A DNA stretch of 64,000 nucleotides, taken from contig NZ_SMBO01000001.1 in assembly GCF_004342985.1 (NCBI RefSeq), forward strand, positions 1,488,001-1,552,000. The letters are read 5' to 3'. A program made the position numbers and the translations under genes. Shown here piece after piece: positions 48,121 to 57,624 of the stretch (position 1 is the first letter of the stretch; every line of letters starts with the position of its first letter). Below the pieces are notes generated by a model. That model worked only from the letters and a program-made list of their open reading frames with translations, was not told the DNA's origin and did no database searches. The stretch is from Novosphingobium sp. PhB57 (GTDB lineage: Bacteria > Pseudomonadota > Alphaproteobacteria > Sphingomonadales > Sphingomonadaceae).

Positions 48121-48510
48121 TCAGACGCGGCGACGCTTGGAAGGACGCACACCGTTGTGCGGGATCGGCGTCACATCGCGGATCGAGGTAATGGTGAAGC
48201 CGACCGCCTGGAGAGCGCGCAGGGCGCTCTCACGGCCCGAACCCGGGCCCTTGACTTCGACTTCGAGGGTGCGGACGCCGTGCTCGGCGGCCTTCTTGCC
48301 GGCATCGTCAGCTGCAACCTGTGCAGCGTACGGGGTCGACTTGCGGCTACCCTTGAAGCCCATCATGCCGGCCGAGGACCACGAAATCGCGTTGCCCTGG
48401 GCGTCGGTGATGGTCACCATGGTGTTGTTGAAGCTGGCATTCACATGCGCAATGCCGCTGGTGATGTTCTTGCGCTCGCGGCGCTTAACGCGCTGAGGTT
48501 CGCGTGCCAT
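48121..48510 (-). CDS. rpsK: 30S ribosomal protein S11
   Basis: The 129-residue protein has the S11 core with [19 protein letters not shown], a [11 protein letters not shown] stretch and the basic end [12 protein letters not shown]. It forms the platform of the 30S subunit near the mRNA exit. It lies between rpsM and rpoA in the alpha operon. Confidence 0.98.
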   Translation of the reverse strand: MAREPQRVKRRERKNITSGIAHVNASFNNTMVTITDAQGNAISWSSAGMMGFKGSRKSTPYAAQVAADDAGKKAAEHGVRTLEVEVKGPGSGRESALRALQAVGFTITSIRDVTPIPHNGVRPSKRRRV

Positions 48511-48576
48511 GTTCGTGTATCCTGTCGAAAAATCGCTGGGGGAAACCGGTTGGGTCGATTGCTCGACCCAATCAGC

Positions 48577-48945
48577 TTACTTCTTCTTGCCGGCGATCGG
48601 CTTGGCCTTGCCCTTACGGGTGCGCGCATTGGTATGCGTGCGCTGGCCACGAACCGGCAGACCCTTGCGGTGACGCAGGCCACGGTAGCAGGCGAGATCC
48701 ATCAGGCGCTTGATGTTCATCGCGGTTTCGCGACGAAGATCACCCTCGACCGTGAGGTCGGCGTCGATCGTTTCGCGGATCTGCAGGACTTCGGCGTCCG
48801 ACAGGTCCTGTACGCGACGGCTGTGATCGATGCCGAGCTTGTCGGCGATCTCGAGAGCCTTGGTACGACCGATACCATGGATGTAGGTGAGCGCGATGAT
48901 AACGCGCTTGTTGGTGGGGATGTTTACCCCGGCAATACGAGCCAC
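48577..48945 (-). CDS. rpsM: 30S ribosomal protein S13
   Basis: The 122-residue protein starts [19 protein letters not shown]. It has the helix-hairpin-helix region and [20 protein letters not shown] followed by a lysine-rich tail. It contacts the 50S subunit and P-site tRNA. A consensus sigma-70 promoter lies upstream (49098-49126), so it is probably the first gene of a separately transcribed rpsM-rpsK-rpoA unit. rpmJ is not found next to it. Confidence 0.98.
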   Translation of the reverse strand: MARIAGVNIPTNKRVIIALTYIHGIGRTKALEIADKLGIDHSRRVQDLSDAEVLQIRETIDADLTVEGDLRRETAMNIKRLMDLACYRGLRHRKGLPVRGQRTHTNARTRKGKAKPIAGKKK

Positions 48946-49403
48946 TTAAATCTCCATGCTCCACAGGGAGCGCCCTAGGGACGACCCCTATCTCAACGCT
49001 TACTCACCCGAAAGGTGAAATGACAACAGCGCCCGGTCGGCAGCACACTTGGTGCCATCGCCACCCGGACTTGCCGAAACCTTTTGAGTGAAGGGCGCGC
49101 ATAGAACGATTCGCAAGGGCTGTCAACGCCCGCGAACCTGTTGCCGCTCGATCGCCATCGCATGTCGGAGCGGGGAGAGTGACTTCGCGATCTGTGTATC
49201 GCATCCAAGGGCGTTAGTCAAAGAAACGACCGGGTTCCAGGCGGATGCGCTGGCATAGAAGGGCCGGTCGCCGACAGGCCGCCTTCTCCATACCGCCCCT
49301 CGGCCGGAAAGACGAAGCCCCGACCCTCTGCGGCTCGCACCGTCAAAGGATCAGGGCTGTCGGATCAGCTCTTGTCGGTCGAGGGGGCGATACACCCCCT
49401 GGA
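48946..49403 (-). promoter_or_regulatory. Long adk-rpsM spacer (458 bp)
   Basis: No convincing gene is seen here. It contains the consensus promoter at 49098-49126, an AGGGGG/CCCCCT hairpin (around 49382-49400) and a leader of about 150 bases before rpsM. It does not hold rpmJ or infA, genes sometimes found at this position. Confidence 0.6.
49098..49126 (-). promoter_or_regulatory. Consensus sigma-70 promoter of rpsM-rpsK-rpoA
   Basis: On the minus strand TTGACA (49121-49126) and TATGCG (49098-49103) are 17 bases apart. The -35 hexamer is perfect. A leader of about 140-150 bases would precede rpsM and could carry autoregulation as in the E. coli alpha operon. Confidence 0.7.
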
Positions 49404-50051
49404 TCAGGTCCTCAGCGCGCCCTCGATGGCAGCGGTAACATGATCCATGTCCGCCATGCCATCCACCTTGGCCACGATGCCGCGCGCCTCGTAGATAGGC
49501 AGGATCGGCGCTGTCTTGGCGCGGTACTCTGCCAGGCGGGTGCGCACGGTTTCTGCATTGTCGTCTGGACGACGCTTGAATTCCGTCCCTCCGCACTTGT
49601 CGCAGACGCCGTCGACCTTGGGCCGCTCGAACGTGTCGTGATAGCCCTTGCCGCAAGTCGCGCAAGTAAAGCGCCCGGTGATCCGCTCGACCAGTGCCTC
49701 TTCGTCGACCTCAAGCTCGACCACATGATCCAGCTTGCGGCCACGAGCGGAAAGAATCGCGTCGAGCGATTCCGCCTGCGCCGCGGTACGCGGATAGCCG
49801 TCGAAGATCGCGCCGGTATCGGCGCCCATCGCGTCCAGTTCGTCGCCGATCAGCGCCGAAACGATGGCGTCCGAAACCAGCTCACCGCGTTCCATTACGG
49901 CCTTGGCTTCAAGTCCCGTGGGCGTGCCCGCCTTTACGGCGGCGCGCAGCATGTCGCCAGTCGAGAGCTGGCGCATGCCATGCCGTTCGACCAGACGCTG
50001 CGCCTGGGTGCCCTTGCCCGCCCCCGGCGGGCCCAACAGGATGATATTCAC
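49404..50051 (-). CDS. adk: Adenylate kinase (zinc-binding LID)
   Basis: The 215-residue enzyme has Walker A GPPGAGKGTQ, the AMP-binding QLSTGDMLR, DGYPRTAAQ and a LID domain with four cysteines, C130, C133, C150 and C153. These are likely to bind zinc as in Gram-positive adenylate kinases. It interconverts AMP, ADP and ATP. It lies 32 bp downstream of secY, the usual place in the spc operon. Confidence 0.97.
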   Translation of the reverse strand: MNIILLGPPGAGKGTQAQRLVERHGMRQLSTGDMLRAAVKAGTPTGLEAKAVMERGELVSDAIVSALIGDELDAMGADTGAIFDGYPRTAAQAESLDAILSARGRKLDHVVELEVDEEALVERITGRFTCATCGKGYHDTFERPKVDGVCDKCGGTEFKRRPDDNAETVRTRLAEYRAKTAPILPIYEARGIVAKVDGMADMDHVTAAIEGALRT

Positions 50052-50083
50052 GCCTTACCCCTCATCTGTCCCTGAATGCGCTA

Positions 50084-51451
50084 TCAGCGCATACGGCCCT
50101 TCAGTTTCGCCTTCTTGATCAGATCGCCGTACTGGTGCGCCAGCAGGTGCGACTGAATCTGAGTAATCGTGTCGACGGTGACGTTGACGACGATCAGCAG
50201 GCTGGTCCCACCCATGAACAGCAACGGCAGACCGGTCATCGAGAGGAAATACTCGGGAACGGTGCAGACGATGGTCAGGTAGATCGCGCCGATCACGGTC
50301 ACGCGCGTCAGCACATAATCGAGATAGTTCGCGGTGTTCTTGCCCGGACGGATGCCGGGAATGAAGCCACCGTTCTTCTTCAGGTTCTCGGCCGTTTCCT
50401 CGGGATTGAAGACGACGGCGGTGTAGAAGAACGAGAAGAAGATGATGCCGGATGCGTAAAGCAGCATGTAGAGCGGCTTGCCGTGGCCCAGGTACTGGTT
50501 GAGCGCGACGACGATCTTGCCCCAGGTCGATTCGGGGTTCAGCGACTTGCCCGCGAACTGGGTGATGGTGAGCGGCAGCAGCAGCAGCGAACTTGCGAAG
50601 ATCGGCGGGATGACGCCCGCGGTATTGATCTTCAGCGGCAGATGGCTGCGATCCGCCTGCATCATTCCGCGCTGCGTGGCGCGCTTGGGATACTGGATCA
50701 ACAGGCGGCGCTGTGCGCGTTCTGCGAAGCAGATCATCAGGATCATCGCCACGATCAGCACGATCAGCGCGATGATCAGGAACGAGCCCGTGTCACCGGC
50801 GCTGTAGGCCTGCCCCACGTTGCTCGCGAAAGTCGGCATCTGCGCGACGATACCGGCCATGATGATCAGCGAAACGCCATTACCGATACCGCGCGACGTG
50901 ATTTGTTCACCCAGCCACAGCAGGAACATGGTGCCGCCGACCAGCGAGATGACGGCGCCGACGCGGAACAGAAGACCCGGATCGACGACGGCCTGCAGGC
51001 CGCTCGACGCACCGTAGGCCTCGAGGCTGACGGCCAGGAACCAGCCCTGGATGGCGCAGAGCAGCACGGCGCCATAGCGGGTGTACTGGTTCAGTTTCTT
51101 GCGTCCGGCTTCGCCTTCCTTCTTCAGCGCCACCAGCGCCGGGTGAAGCGAAGCAGCCAACTGCACCACGATCGAGCTGGTGATGTAAGGCATCACGCCG
51201 AGCGCGATCAGGCTCATTCGCGAAAGCGAACCGCCAGAGAAAGTGTTGAAGAGGTCGAGAATGCCGCCCTGGGTCTTGCTGTAAAGCTGCGAGAGAATCA
51301 GCGGATTGACGCCGGGCAGCGGAACGAAGCTCAGGAAGCGGAAAACGATCAGGGCGCCGATCGTGAACCAGATGCGGTTCTTGAGCTCGGTCGCCTTCGA
51401 GAAATTGGCCAGGCTCAGAGTGCTGGCGATATTGTCGGCGCGTGAAGCCAT
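50084..51451 (-). CDS. secY: Protein translocase subunit SecY
   Basis: The 455-residue protein has ten transmembrane helices of the Sec channel, starting with SKATELKNRIWFTIGALIVF. Loops such as MMQADRSHLPLKIN and GGTSLLIVVNVTVDTITQIQ near the end are typical. It forms the SecYEG channel for secretion and membrane insertion. A gap of about 250 bp separates it from rplO, longer than normal. Confidence 0.97.
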   Translation of the reverse strand: MASRADNIASTLSLANFSKATELKNRIWFTIGALIVFRFLSFVPLPGVNPLILSQLYSKTQGGILDLFNTFSGGSLSRMSLIALGVMPYITSSIVVQLAASLHPALVALKKEGEAGRKKLNQYTRYGAVLLCAIQGWFLAVSLEAYGASSGLQAVVDPGLLFRVGAVISLVGGTMFLLWLGEQITSRGIGNGVSLIIMAGIVAQMPTFASNVGQAYSAGDTGSFLIIALIVLIVAMILMICFAERAQRRLLIQYPKRATQRGMMQADRSHLPLKINTAGVIPPIFASSLLLLPLTITQFAGKSLNPESTWGKIVVALNQYLGHGKPLYMLLYASGIIFFSFFYTAVVFNPEETAENLKKNGGFIPGIRPGKNTANYLDYVLTRVTVIGAIYLTIVCTVPEYFLSMTGLPLLFMGGTSLLIVVNVTVDTITQIQSHLLAHQYGDLIKKAKLKGRMR

Positions 51452-51640
51452 GACGTTTTGTAAAGCCTCGATAGTCGGTTCGGGTCCAGCCTTAGCGACT
51501 GCAAGAAGGCTTGTCGAACACCGGTTCTGGTCCGCTCATATAGACATTCGTACCGGGTCTGGAAGCCCTGTCGCCCCGCGCCCCATCGAATCCGCCATGT
51601 TCAAGGCCGATCCAAGTCAAGGCACCCGTTGGAATGAAGA

Positions 51641-51668
51641 GAGGGCGAAGCGCATGGCGCCCGCCCTC
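51641..51668 (-). terminator. Possible weak terminator or attenuator between rplO and secY
   Basis: GAGGGCG (51641-51647) and CGCCCTC (51662-51668) form a 7-bp stem with an internal GGCGCC-rich loop, followed on the minus strand by TCTTCATT. The T-run is poor, so it may attenuate only. Confidence 0.4.
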
Positions 51669-51698
51669 CCTTTATGAGCATATCGCGGTTGCGATGCC

Positions 51699-52178
51699 TC
51701 AGGCCTCAGCGGCTTCCTTGACAGGAAGGATCACCGAACCACCAGCCTTCTCGACTGCGGAAACAGCGCTCTTCGAAGCACCGGCAACGTTGAACTCGAC
51801 CTTCTCGGTCAGTTCACCCTTGGCGAGGAGGCGCACGCCGTCCTTGCCGCCACGGGCCAGGCCGGCGGCCTGGAGAACAGCGTGGTCGACGACGCCCGAG
51901 ATGTCGAGCTTGCCGGCTTCGATCGCCTTCTGGATCATGCCGAGGTTCACTTCAGCGTAGTCCTTGGCGAACTTCTTGTTGCTGAAGCCGCGCTTCGGAA
52001 GACGCATGTGAAGCGGCATCTGGCCGCCTTCAAAGCCGTTGATCGAGACGCCCGAACGAGCCTTGGCACCCTTCTGGCCGCGGCCAGCAGTCTTGCCCTT
52101 GCCCGAACCGATGCCACGGCCGACGCGGATACGACGATGACGGGCGCCATCGTTGTCGCGGATTTCGTTCAACTTCAT
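51699..52178 (-). CDS. rplO: 50S ribosomal protein L15
   Basis: The 159-residue protein starts [20 protein letters not shown], the L15 signature, with the [20 protein letters not shown] loop following. An in-frame GTG three codons earlier is less likely than this ATG. It is preceded by a lipoprotein gene and not by rpmD, with a promoter candidate 50 bases upstream. The following gene is secY. Confidence 0.97.
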   Translation of the reverse strand: MKLNEIRDNDGARHRRIRVGRGIGSGKGKTAGRGQKGAKARSGVSINGFEGGQMPLHMRLPKRGFSNKKFAKDYAEVNLGMIQKAIEAGKLDISGVVDHAVLQAAGLARGGKDGVRLLAKGELTEKVEFNVAGASKSAVSAVEKAGGSVILPVKEAAEA

Positions 52179-52224
52179 AGTCTGCACTCGCTTTCGCTTT
52201 TGGTCGCGCTAATGGGAAAGCGGC

Positions 52225-52253
52225 CCCATAGGCGAACCGGCCGGCCTTGTCAC
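52225..52253 (-). promoter_or_regulatory. Promoter candidate for rplO-secY-adk
   Basis: On the minus strand GTGACA (52248-52253) and TATGGG (52225-52230) are 17 bases apart. It resembles the rpsM promoter (TTGACA-17-TATGCG). It lies between the lipoprotein stop codon and rplO and would let the downstream part of the spc operon be transcribed independently. Confidence 0.5.
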
Positions 52254-52277
52254 CCCTGAATTCGCGATGTCGCGGCT

Positions 52278-53645
52278 TCAGCTGCCCCGCATGCGAATCA
52301 CCAGCTGCGCATCGCCCGGCATCGTTCGCCCTTCGGCGTTGCGTGCGGGCTTCCAATGCAGTTGCTCCCGGCCGAGCCGGCAAATGTCGGCGTCGAACGC
52401 CGTCGAAACGGTTTTTGGTTCAAAACTGCAAGATTTGATCTTGCCCTTGGAATCGATGGCGAACTTCAACTCGTGCCGCGTCATCGTGTCCTTGTTGAAC
52501 ACGGTACCGTAAGTGTCGCCCAGCTTGGCCAGTTCGGCGTTGAAGGCCGCCTTGTTGCCGTCCGGAAGCGCCGGCTCTTCCGCAAGCGCGTTATATTCCT
52601 GCTCCGTTACCAGCGACTTCATCCGAAGAACCAAGGCAGTCCAGGACAGCGCCCGCGCGATCTGCATCGGCGAATCGCGGTCGACCAGGGCCTGGCACTG
52701 GGCACCCGACGGACTGGCATGCTGCGACAGCAGGAATCGCGCGGCCGCCTCGCGGCGATAGGCGATGGCCCAGGCGAGCGGAGTCATGCCGAAGAGATCG
52801 GGCGAATCGATCGTCGTCAGTCCGTCCAGCGCGTCGCCGGTTGCATCGACAGTGGGCGCCTCCAGCAGCTTACGAAGCACAGCGACATTCCCCCGGCGAG
52901 CAGCGTCGGCCAGTGTCGGGCTTTCCGACAAGGGCCCGAGGTTCGCATAGCCATAGTCGCGCCCGTTACGCTTCACGGCTTTCCTCTCCGCCGTCTTGCC
53001 CGGAGCTGCGGCATCCGCGGGCTGCGCACTTGCGCCCTTCTTGTCGGCCTTTACCGGCTTGGCGTCTTTGACGGCCTGGTCCGACTTGCCTTCGCTCTCA
53101 ACCGCCGGAACCACGCGGCAGACGTCACGATAGGGATAGGCATCATCGGCGATTAGCGTCTCGTTGAAGCTACGTGCGAAATCTCCCAGAGGATCCTCCC
53201 CCTCTTCGCCGGCACCCTCGGTGCCCGTGGCGATCGGGATGGGAGCCGGCGTGGGCAGCGCATCATCGCCGAAATAAGTCACGACGCGTGCCATGCGGGG
53301 CGAAAGACCGCCGCGAAGCACGCATTGGGCCCCAAACTCAGTCGTGTCGATGCCGTCCAGCGTGACCGCAGCGACAAGACGAAAATCCCCGGAAGCGGCC
53401 GCCTTGTGCGCCTCTGCAACGGGATCGGCCTGTCCAGTGGCGAGCAACGCCTTCAACGCCTTATCTGCGAGCCGGTCACGCTCGAGCGTCGCCGGATCCG
53501 CGAGCGGATCGTTACAGGCCGGTTCGGCAGCCGGGCTTTCCTGCACATAGGTTTCGCCGTTGTCGCTCGGTTCGCTGCCCTCGCATCCGGAAACGGCGAG
53601 AGCGGCCAGGCACAAGGATGAGGCCGCGATGGTCCTGCGAAGCAA
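52278..53645 (-). CDS. Ankyrin/TonB-C domain lipoprotein inside the spc operon
   Basis: The predicted 455-residue protein has a lipoprotein signal peptide ending LAVSGC. A Glu/Pro/Ala-rich linker, a low-complexity Lys/Ala region and two ankyrin-like repeats (LADAARRGNVAVLRKLLEAP; GMTPLAWAIAYRREAAARFL) follow. The C-terminal domain has KGKIKSCSFEP and REQLHWKPARNAEGRTMPGD, resembling a TonB C-terminal fold. I chose TTG 53645 because GGGGGA lies 4 bases upstream and gives a compact signal peptide; an ATG at 53693 gives an odd N-terminus. It interrupts rpmD and rplO, is co-oriented with them, and has no known ribosomal role. Confidence 0.8.
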   Translation of the reverse strand: MLRRTIAASSLCLAALAVSGCEGSEPSDNGETYVQESPAAEPACNDPLADPATLERDRLADKALKALLATGQADPVAEAHKAAASGDFRLVAAVTLDGIDTTEFGAQCVLRGGLSPRMARVVTYFGDDALPTPAPIPIATGTEGAGEEGEDPLGDFARSFNETLIADDAYPYRDVCRVVPAVESEGKSDQAVKDAKPVKADKKGASAQPADAAAPGKTAERKAVKRNGRDYGYANLGPLSESPTLADAARRGNVAVLRKLLEAPTVDATGDALDGLTTIDSPDLFGMTPLAWAIAYRREAAARFLLSQHASPSGAQCQALVDRDSPMQIARALSWTALVLRMKSLVTEQEYNALAEEPALPDGNKAAFNAELAKLGDTYGTVFNKDTMTRHELKFAIDSKGKIKSCSFEPKTVSTAFDADICRLGREQLHWKPARNAEGRTMPGDAQLVIRMRGS

Positions 53646-53797
53646 TGTATCCCCCGGGGAAATCCAAATCCCGCCGCGCTTAGCACAAGTCATGGTCGAT
53701 TGGGGAGCCGGACACGCAGCCACACACAGATTTCGCGCGAGCGCGTCTAGCCTCGCCCTTTCCCTAGCCCCCAGCGCCCTGCCCTTCGCCAAAACCA

Positions 53798-53829
53798 GAA
53801 AGGCCCCGGTGTTTCCACCGAGGCCTTTC
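53798..53829 (-). terminator. Terminator-like hairpin after rpmD
   Basis: On the minus strand GAAAGGCC-CGGTG pairs with CACCG-GGCCTTTC with one internal mismatch and a short loop, followed by TTCTGGTTTT. It lies just downstream of rpmD, before the lipoprotein gene, and would end or reduce transcription from upstream ribosomal genes. Confidence 0.65.
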
Positions 53830-53855
53830 CGAATATCGTGCCTGAGGCAGGTCGA

Positions 53856-54032
53856 TCAGTCGACCACCGCAACCATGTGCGGCAGCTTTGCGATCGCACC
53901 ACGGACTTCCGGGGTGTCTTCGCGCTCGACGACCTTGTGCATCTTGCCGAGGCCAAGACCGATGAGGATCTTCTTCTGGCTCTCGGGGCGACGGATCGGC
54001 GAACCGATCTGCTTGATCTTGATCTTCGCCAT
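53856..54032 (-). CDS. rpmD: 50S ribosomal protein L30
   Basis: The 58-residue protein reads [20 protein letters not shown] and ends with [10 protein letters not shown]. The motif IGSPIRR and length match L30. It starts 5 bp after the rpsE stop codon. It normally sits beside rplO, but here the lipoprotein gene intervenes. Confidence 0.96.
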   Translation of the reverse strand: MAKIKIKQIGSPIRRPESQKKILIGLGLGKMHKVVEREDTPEVRGAIAKLPHMVAVVD

Positions 54033-54037
54033 GAGAC

Positions 54038-54748
54038 TTACTCCACGATGGCTTCGGCAGCGGCTTCAGCCTCTGCCTCGGTGGCACCACCGCGACCAAG
54101 CAGGTCAGCGACCTTCTTGCCACGACGCTGTGCAACCGACTTCGGCGAAGTCTGGTTGACGAGCGCGTCGAAAGTAGCGCGGATCATGTTGTACGGGTTC
54201 GAGGTACCGACCGACTTGGTCACGACGTCATGGACGCCGAGGCTCTCGAACACGGCGCGCATCGGGCCACCGGCGATGATGCCGGTACCGGCCGGAGCCG
54301 AACGCACATTCACCTTGCCGGCGCCAAAGTGGCCCCGACCGTCATGGTGAAGCGTGCGGCCTTCCTTCAGCGCCACGCGAACCATCTTCTTCTTTGCAGA
54401 AGCAGTGGCCTTCGTGATTGCCTCGGGAACTTCGCGAGCCTTGGCATGGCCAAAGCCTACGCGGCCCTTGCCGTCACCCACGACGACCAGCGCTGCGAAG
54501 CCGAAGCGCTTGCCGCCCTTGACCGTCTTCGAAACGCGGTTGATGTGGACGAGCTTTTCAATCAGCTCTTCGCCCTGCTCTTCCTCGTTCCGGCCACCAC
54601 GGCGGTCGTCGCGACGGCCACGGCCGCCACGCTCACCGCGTTCGCCACGGCCACGGCCACGGCCACGACCTTCACGAGTCTCCTGCGCGTCGCCACCCTG
54701 GGGGTGCTCGGCCGCGATCGGTGCTTCGTTGATGTTTTCGTCAGCCAT
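54038..54748 (-). CDS. rpsE: 30S ribosomal protein S5 with RG-rich N-terminal extension
   Basis: The 236-residue protein has the S5 core ([20 protein letters not shown], then [20 protein letters not shown]). It has an extra 55 or so N-terminal residues rich in Arg-Gly ([20 protein letters not shown]). E. coli S5 is 167 residues. The extension is likely disordered and solvent-exposed and might bind RNA. S5 lies at the mRNA entrance channel and controls accuracy. Confidence 0.97.
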   Translation of the reverse strand: MADENINEAPIAAEHPQGGDAQETREGRGRGRGRGERGERGGRGRRDDRRGGRNEEEQGEELIEKLVHINRVSKTVKGGKRFGFAALVVVGDGKGRVGFGHAKAREVPEAITKATASAKKKMVRVALKEGRTLHHDGRGHFGAGKVNVRSAPAGTGIIAGGPMRAVFESLGVHDVVTKSVGTSNPYNMIRATFDALVNQTSPKSVAQRRGKKVADLLGRGGATEAEAEAAAEAIVE

Positions 54749-54750
54749 GA

Positions 54751-55089
54751 TCAGAACTCCAGCCCGCCTTCACGGGCGGCTTCGGCCAGCGCCTTGACGC
54801 GGCCATGGAAGAGGAAACCGCCACGATCGAACACGACCGAGGTGATGCCCGCCTTCTTGGCGGCCTCGGCGAGTTCCTTGCCCACGCGGACTGCGGCATC
54901 CGTATCGGTGCCCTTGGCGCCAAGCGTGTTGGCTGCAGCCACGGTGTGACCCTGCGCATCGTCGATGATCTGCGCATAGATGTGACGGCCGGTGCGGTGC
55001 ACCGACAGACGGGGACGACCACCCGCACGGGCCTTCAGGGCGGTGCGGACGCGCCGGCGACGGCGCTCGAAAAGGGAAAGCTTGGCCAT
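54751..55089 (-). CDS. rplR: 50S ribosomal protein L18
   Basis: The 112-residue protein has the L18 pattern: basic N-terminus [15 protein letters not shown], then [18 protein letters not shown] and [20 protein letters not shown]. It binds 5S rRNA. It overlaps the rplF stop by one base and is followed closely by rpsE. Confidence 0.97.
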   Translation of the reverse strand: MAKLSLFERRRRRVRTALKARAGGRPRLSVHRTGRHIYAQIIDDAQGHTVAAANTLGAKGTDTDAAVRVGKELAEAAKKAGITSVVFDRGGFLFHGRVKALAEAAREGGLEF

Positions 55090-55622
55090 TACTTCTTCTT
55101 CCCTTCCTTGCGGAAGATGAATTCGCCGCGGTACTTGATGCCCTTGCCCTTGTAAGGCTCGGGCTTGCGCCAGCGACGGATTTCGGCCGCGAGTTGGCCG
55201 ACCTTCTGCTTGTCGACGCCAGAGATCTCGACCGTGGTGTTGTCCGGGGTCTTGACCTCGATGCCTTCCGGCACAGCGATGTCAACGTCGTGCGAGTAGC
55301 CGAGCTGCAGCTTCAGGTTCTTGCCCTGAGCTGCTGCACGGTAGCCGACGCCCTTGATCTCGAGGACCTTGGAGAAGCCGTTGGTAACGCCTTCCACCAG
55401 GTTCGAGACGAGGGTGCGCTGCATGCCCCAGTGGCTGCGGGCAGCCTTGGTCTGGTTGGCGGGCTGAACGGCAATCGAACCGTCCTCGACCGCGTAGGTC
55501 ACGAGGTCGGACAGACCCATGGTGAGAACGCCCTTGGGCCCCTTCACCGTGAGGACACCGTTATCGATGGCGGCAGTGACCCCGCCAGGGATCACAACCG
55601 GCTTCTTGCCGATGCGGCTCAT
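55089..55622 (-). CDS. rplF: 50S ribosomal protein L6
   Basis: The 177-residue protein has the two related L6 domains ([40 protein letters not shown]) and the end [20 protein letters not shown]. It lies near the factor-binding site of the 50S subunit. Start and stop overlap neighbours by one base each, with rpsH and rplR. Confidence 0.98.
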   Translation of the reverse strand: MSRIGKKPVVIPGGVTAAIDNGVLTVKGPKGVLTMGLSDLVTYAVEDGSIAVQPANQTKAARSHWGMQRTLVSNLVEGVTNGFSKVLEIKGVGYRAAAQGKNLKLQLGYSHDVDIAVPEGIEVKTPDNTTVEISGVDKQKVGQLAAEIRRWRKPEPYKGKGIKYRGEFIFRKEGKKK

Positions 55623-56017
55623 TAGAACACCTCCGCCAGCACTTCGCCGCCGACGTTCTGCGAACGTGCTTCGGCATCCGAGAGCACGCCCTTGGGCGTC
55701 GAGACGATGGTGATGCCGAGACCGTTGCGCACCACCGGGAGTTCCTTCGAACCCGAGTAGACGCGGCGGCCAGGCTTGGAGACGCGAGCGATGTGCTTGA
55801 TGGCGGGCTCGCCTTCGAAGTACTTCAGCTCGATGCGAAGCTGCGGGTGTGCGCCGGTTGCATCGTCGCTGAAGCCACGGATGTAGCCTTCGCGCTGAAG
55901 CACCTCGAGCACACGGGCACGAAGCTTGGAAGCCGGCGAGAGGACGGTGTCCTTCTTTGCCTGCTGTCCGTTGCGGATGCGGGTGAGCATATCACCCAGG
56001 GGATCGGTCATAGCCAT
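55622..56017 (-). CDS. rpsH: 30S ribosomal protein S8
   Basis: The 131-residue protein starts [20 protein letters not shown] and has the C-terminal core [20 protein letters not shown]. In E. coli S8 binds 16S rRNA helix 21 and represses the spc operon; the same role is possible here. It lies 12 bp after rpsN. Confidence 0.98.
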   Translation of the reverse strand: MAMTDPLGDMLTRIRNGQQAKKDTVLSPASKLRARVLEVLQREGYIRGFSDDATGAHPQLRIELKYFEGEPAIKHIARVSKPGRRVYSGSKELPVVRNGLGITIVSTPKGVLSDAEARSQNVGGEVLAEVF

Positions 56018-56029
56018 TGCTTCGTACCC

Positions 56030-56335
56030 TTACCAGCTCGACTTGGTCACGCCGGGGATCATGCCCTTGTTGGCAAGATCGCGCAGCTCGACGCGGCACA
56101 GACCGAACTTGCGGTAGTAACCGCGCGGACGACCGGTGGTCGCACAACGGTTACGAACCCGGGTGGGGTTACCGTTGCGCGGGATCTCGGCCAGCTTCAG
56201 GCGGGCGATGAGGCGCTCGGTTTCGTCGAGCGATTCGTCATCGGCCACTGCCTTCAGGCGCGCGTACTTGCCTGCATACTTCTTAACGAGCTGCTTGCGG
56301 CGCTCGTTCTTGTTCACGGAACTCAGTTTCGCCAT
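56030..56335 (-). CDS. rpsN: 30S ribosomal protein S14 (zinc-free form)
   Basis: The 101-residue protein is the long form of S14 with [20 protein letters not shown] followed by [11 protein letters not shown]. It lacks the CxxC pairs of the zinc-binding short form. It sits in the 30S head. Its ATG follows rplE by 29 bp. Confidence 0.97.
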   Translation of the reverse strand: MAKLSSVNKNERRKQLVKKYAGKYARLKAVADDESLDETERLIARLKLAEIPRNGNPTRVRNRCATTGRPRGYYRKFGLCRVELRDLANKGMIPGVTKSSW

Positions 56336-56364
56336 GGACTTAAGCTCTCTTCCTCAGCGGCGGC

Positions 56365-56946
56365 TCACGCCGCTTCCTTCTGTTCCGACTCTTCAGCCGG
56401 GAACGGGAAACCGAACAGACGAAGCAGCTCGCGCGCTTCCTCGTCGGTCTTCGCGGTGGTGGTGACGATGATGTCCATGCCACGCACCTTCTCGATCTTG
56501 TCGTAGCTGATCTCCGGGAAGATGATCTGCTCCTTGAGACCCATCGCGTAGTTGCCACGGCCGTCGAACGACTTCGGGTTCAGACCACGAAAGTCGCGAA
56601 TGCGGGGCATTGCGATGGTGACGAGACGATCGAGAAACTCGTACATGCGCTCACGACGCAGCGTCACCTTGCAGCCGATCGGCATGCCTTCACGCAGCTT
56701 GAACTGCGCGATCGACTTGCGGGCCTTGGTAACTACGGGCTTCTGACCGGCGATGGCTTCCATCTCGGCAGCGGCAGTCTGGACCTTCTTCTTGTCCTGG
56801 CTGGCCTCGCCGACGCCCATGTTGAGCGTGATCTTCTCGATCTTCGGCACTTCCATCACGTTCTTGTAACCGAACTTCTCGGTCATCGCCTTCGCGATTT
56901 CAGCGTCGTACTTCGAGCGCAGACGCGGAGTATACTTCTCAGCCAT
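56365..56946 (-). CDS. rplE: 50S ribosomal protein L5
   Basis: The 193-residue protein has [20 protein letters not shown], the conserved [20 protein letters not shown] and the typical C-terminal [20 protein letters not shown]. It binds 5S rRNA and contacts P-site tRNA. Its start overlaps the rplX stop by 8 bp. A short acidic tail ends EESEQKEAA. Confidence 0.98.
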   Translation of the reverse strand: MAEKYTPRLRSKYDAEIAKAMTEKFGYKNVMEVPKIEKITLNMGVGEASQDKKKVQTAAAEMEAIAGQKPVVTKARKSIAQFKLREGMPIGCKVTLRRERMYEFLDRLVTIAMPRIRDFRGLNPKSFDGRGNYAMGLKEQIIFPEISYDKIEKVRGMDIIVTTTAKTDEEARELLRLFGFPFPAEESEQKEAA

Positions 56947-57256
56947 CGATGGTCTCCCCGGACTTCACGGCCACGCGGACCTTCTTGCCGTCCTTGGTTT
57001 CGAAGCGAACGCGCGTCGGCTTGCCGTCCTTGTCGGCAACAGCGATCTTGCTGATAGCCATCGGGGCCGGAATGCGCTCGATGCCGCCCTGCGGGTTCTG
57101 CTGGGTCGGCTTGCGGTGACGGGTTGCGACGTTCACGCCTTCAACCACGACCTTGCCGTCCTTCGGGAGAACCTGAAGCACGGTGCCGGTGCGGCCCTTG
57201 TCCTTGCCGGACAGGACGACGACGGCGTCACCCTTCTTGATCTTCGAAGCAGCCAT
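56939..57256 (-). CDS. rplX: 50S ribosomal protein L24
   Basis: The 105-residue protein has the KOW motif [20 protein letters not shown] and [20 protein letters not shown], as in L24. It is an assembly initiator of the 50S subunit. It overlaps rplN by one base and rplE by 8 bp, indicating tight coupling. Confidence 0.98.
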   Translation of the reverse strand: MAASKIKKGDAVVVLSGKDKGRTGTVLQVLPKDGKVVVEGVNVATRHRKPTQQNPQGGIERIPAPMAISKIAVADKDGKPTRVRFETKDGKKVRVAVKSGETIDG

Positions 57257-57624
57257 TACAGCACCTCCGGAGCGAGCGAGATGATCTTCATGAAGCCCTT
57301 GCCGCGCAGCTCGCGAACGACGGGGCCAAAGATACGAGTGCCGATCGGCTCCTCGTTCTTGTTGATGAGCACCGCCGCGTTGCTGTCGAAGCGGATAACG
57401 CTACCGTCTGCACGACGGACGTCCTTACGGGTACGCACGATCACCGCACGGTGAACGTCGCCCTTCTTGACGCGAGCGCGGGGCTGCGCCTCCTTCACCG
57501 ACACCACGATGATGTCGCCGACGCCTGCGAAACGACGCTTGGAGCCACCCAGTACCTTGATGCACTGGACGCGCTTTGCGCCGCTGTTGTCCGCGACGTC
57601 GAGATTGGATTGCATCTGGATCAT
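57256..57624 (-). CDS. rplN: 50S ribosomal protein L14
   Basis: The 122-residue protein reads [20 protein letters not shown] and ends with [20 protein letters not shown], the full L14 pattern. The N-terminal ATG is favoured since L14 proteins start M-I-Q. It is the first gene after a 161-bp structured gap from rpsQ. Confidence 0.98.
   Translation of the reverse strand: MIQMQSNLDVADNSGAKRVQCIKVLGGSKRRFAGVGDIIVVSVKEAQPRARVKKGDVHRAVIVRTRKDVRRADGSVIRFDSNAAVLINKNEEPIGTRIFGPVVRELRGKGFMKIISLAPEVL

Noticed and set aside
48993..49208. Short minus-strand frames in the adk-rpsM gap, considered as rpmJ or infA
   Set aside because: None shows the L36 cysteine pattern or the IF1 OB-fold sequence.
49245..50075. 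276-codon plus-strand frame over adk
   Set aside because: It is antisense to adk and lacks any domain.
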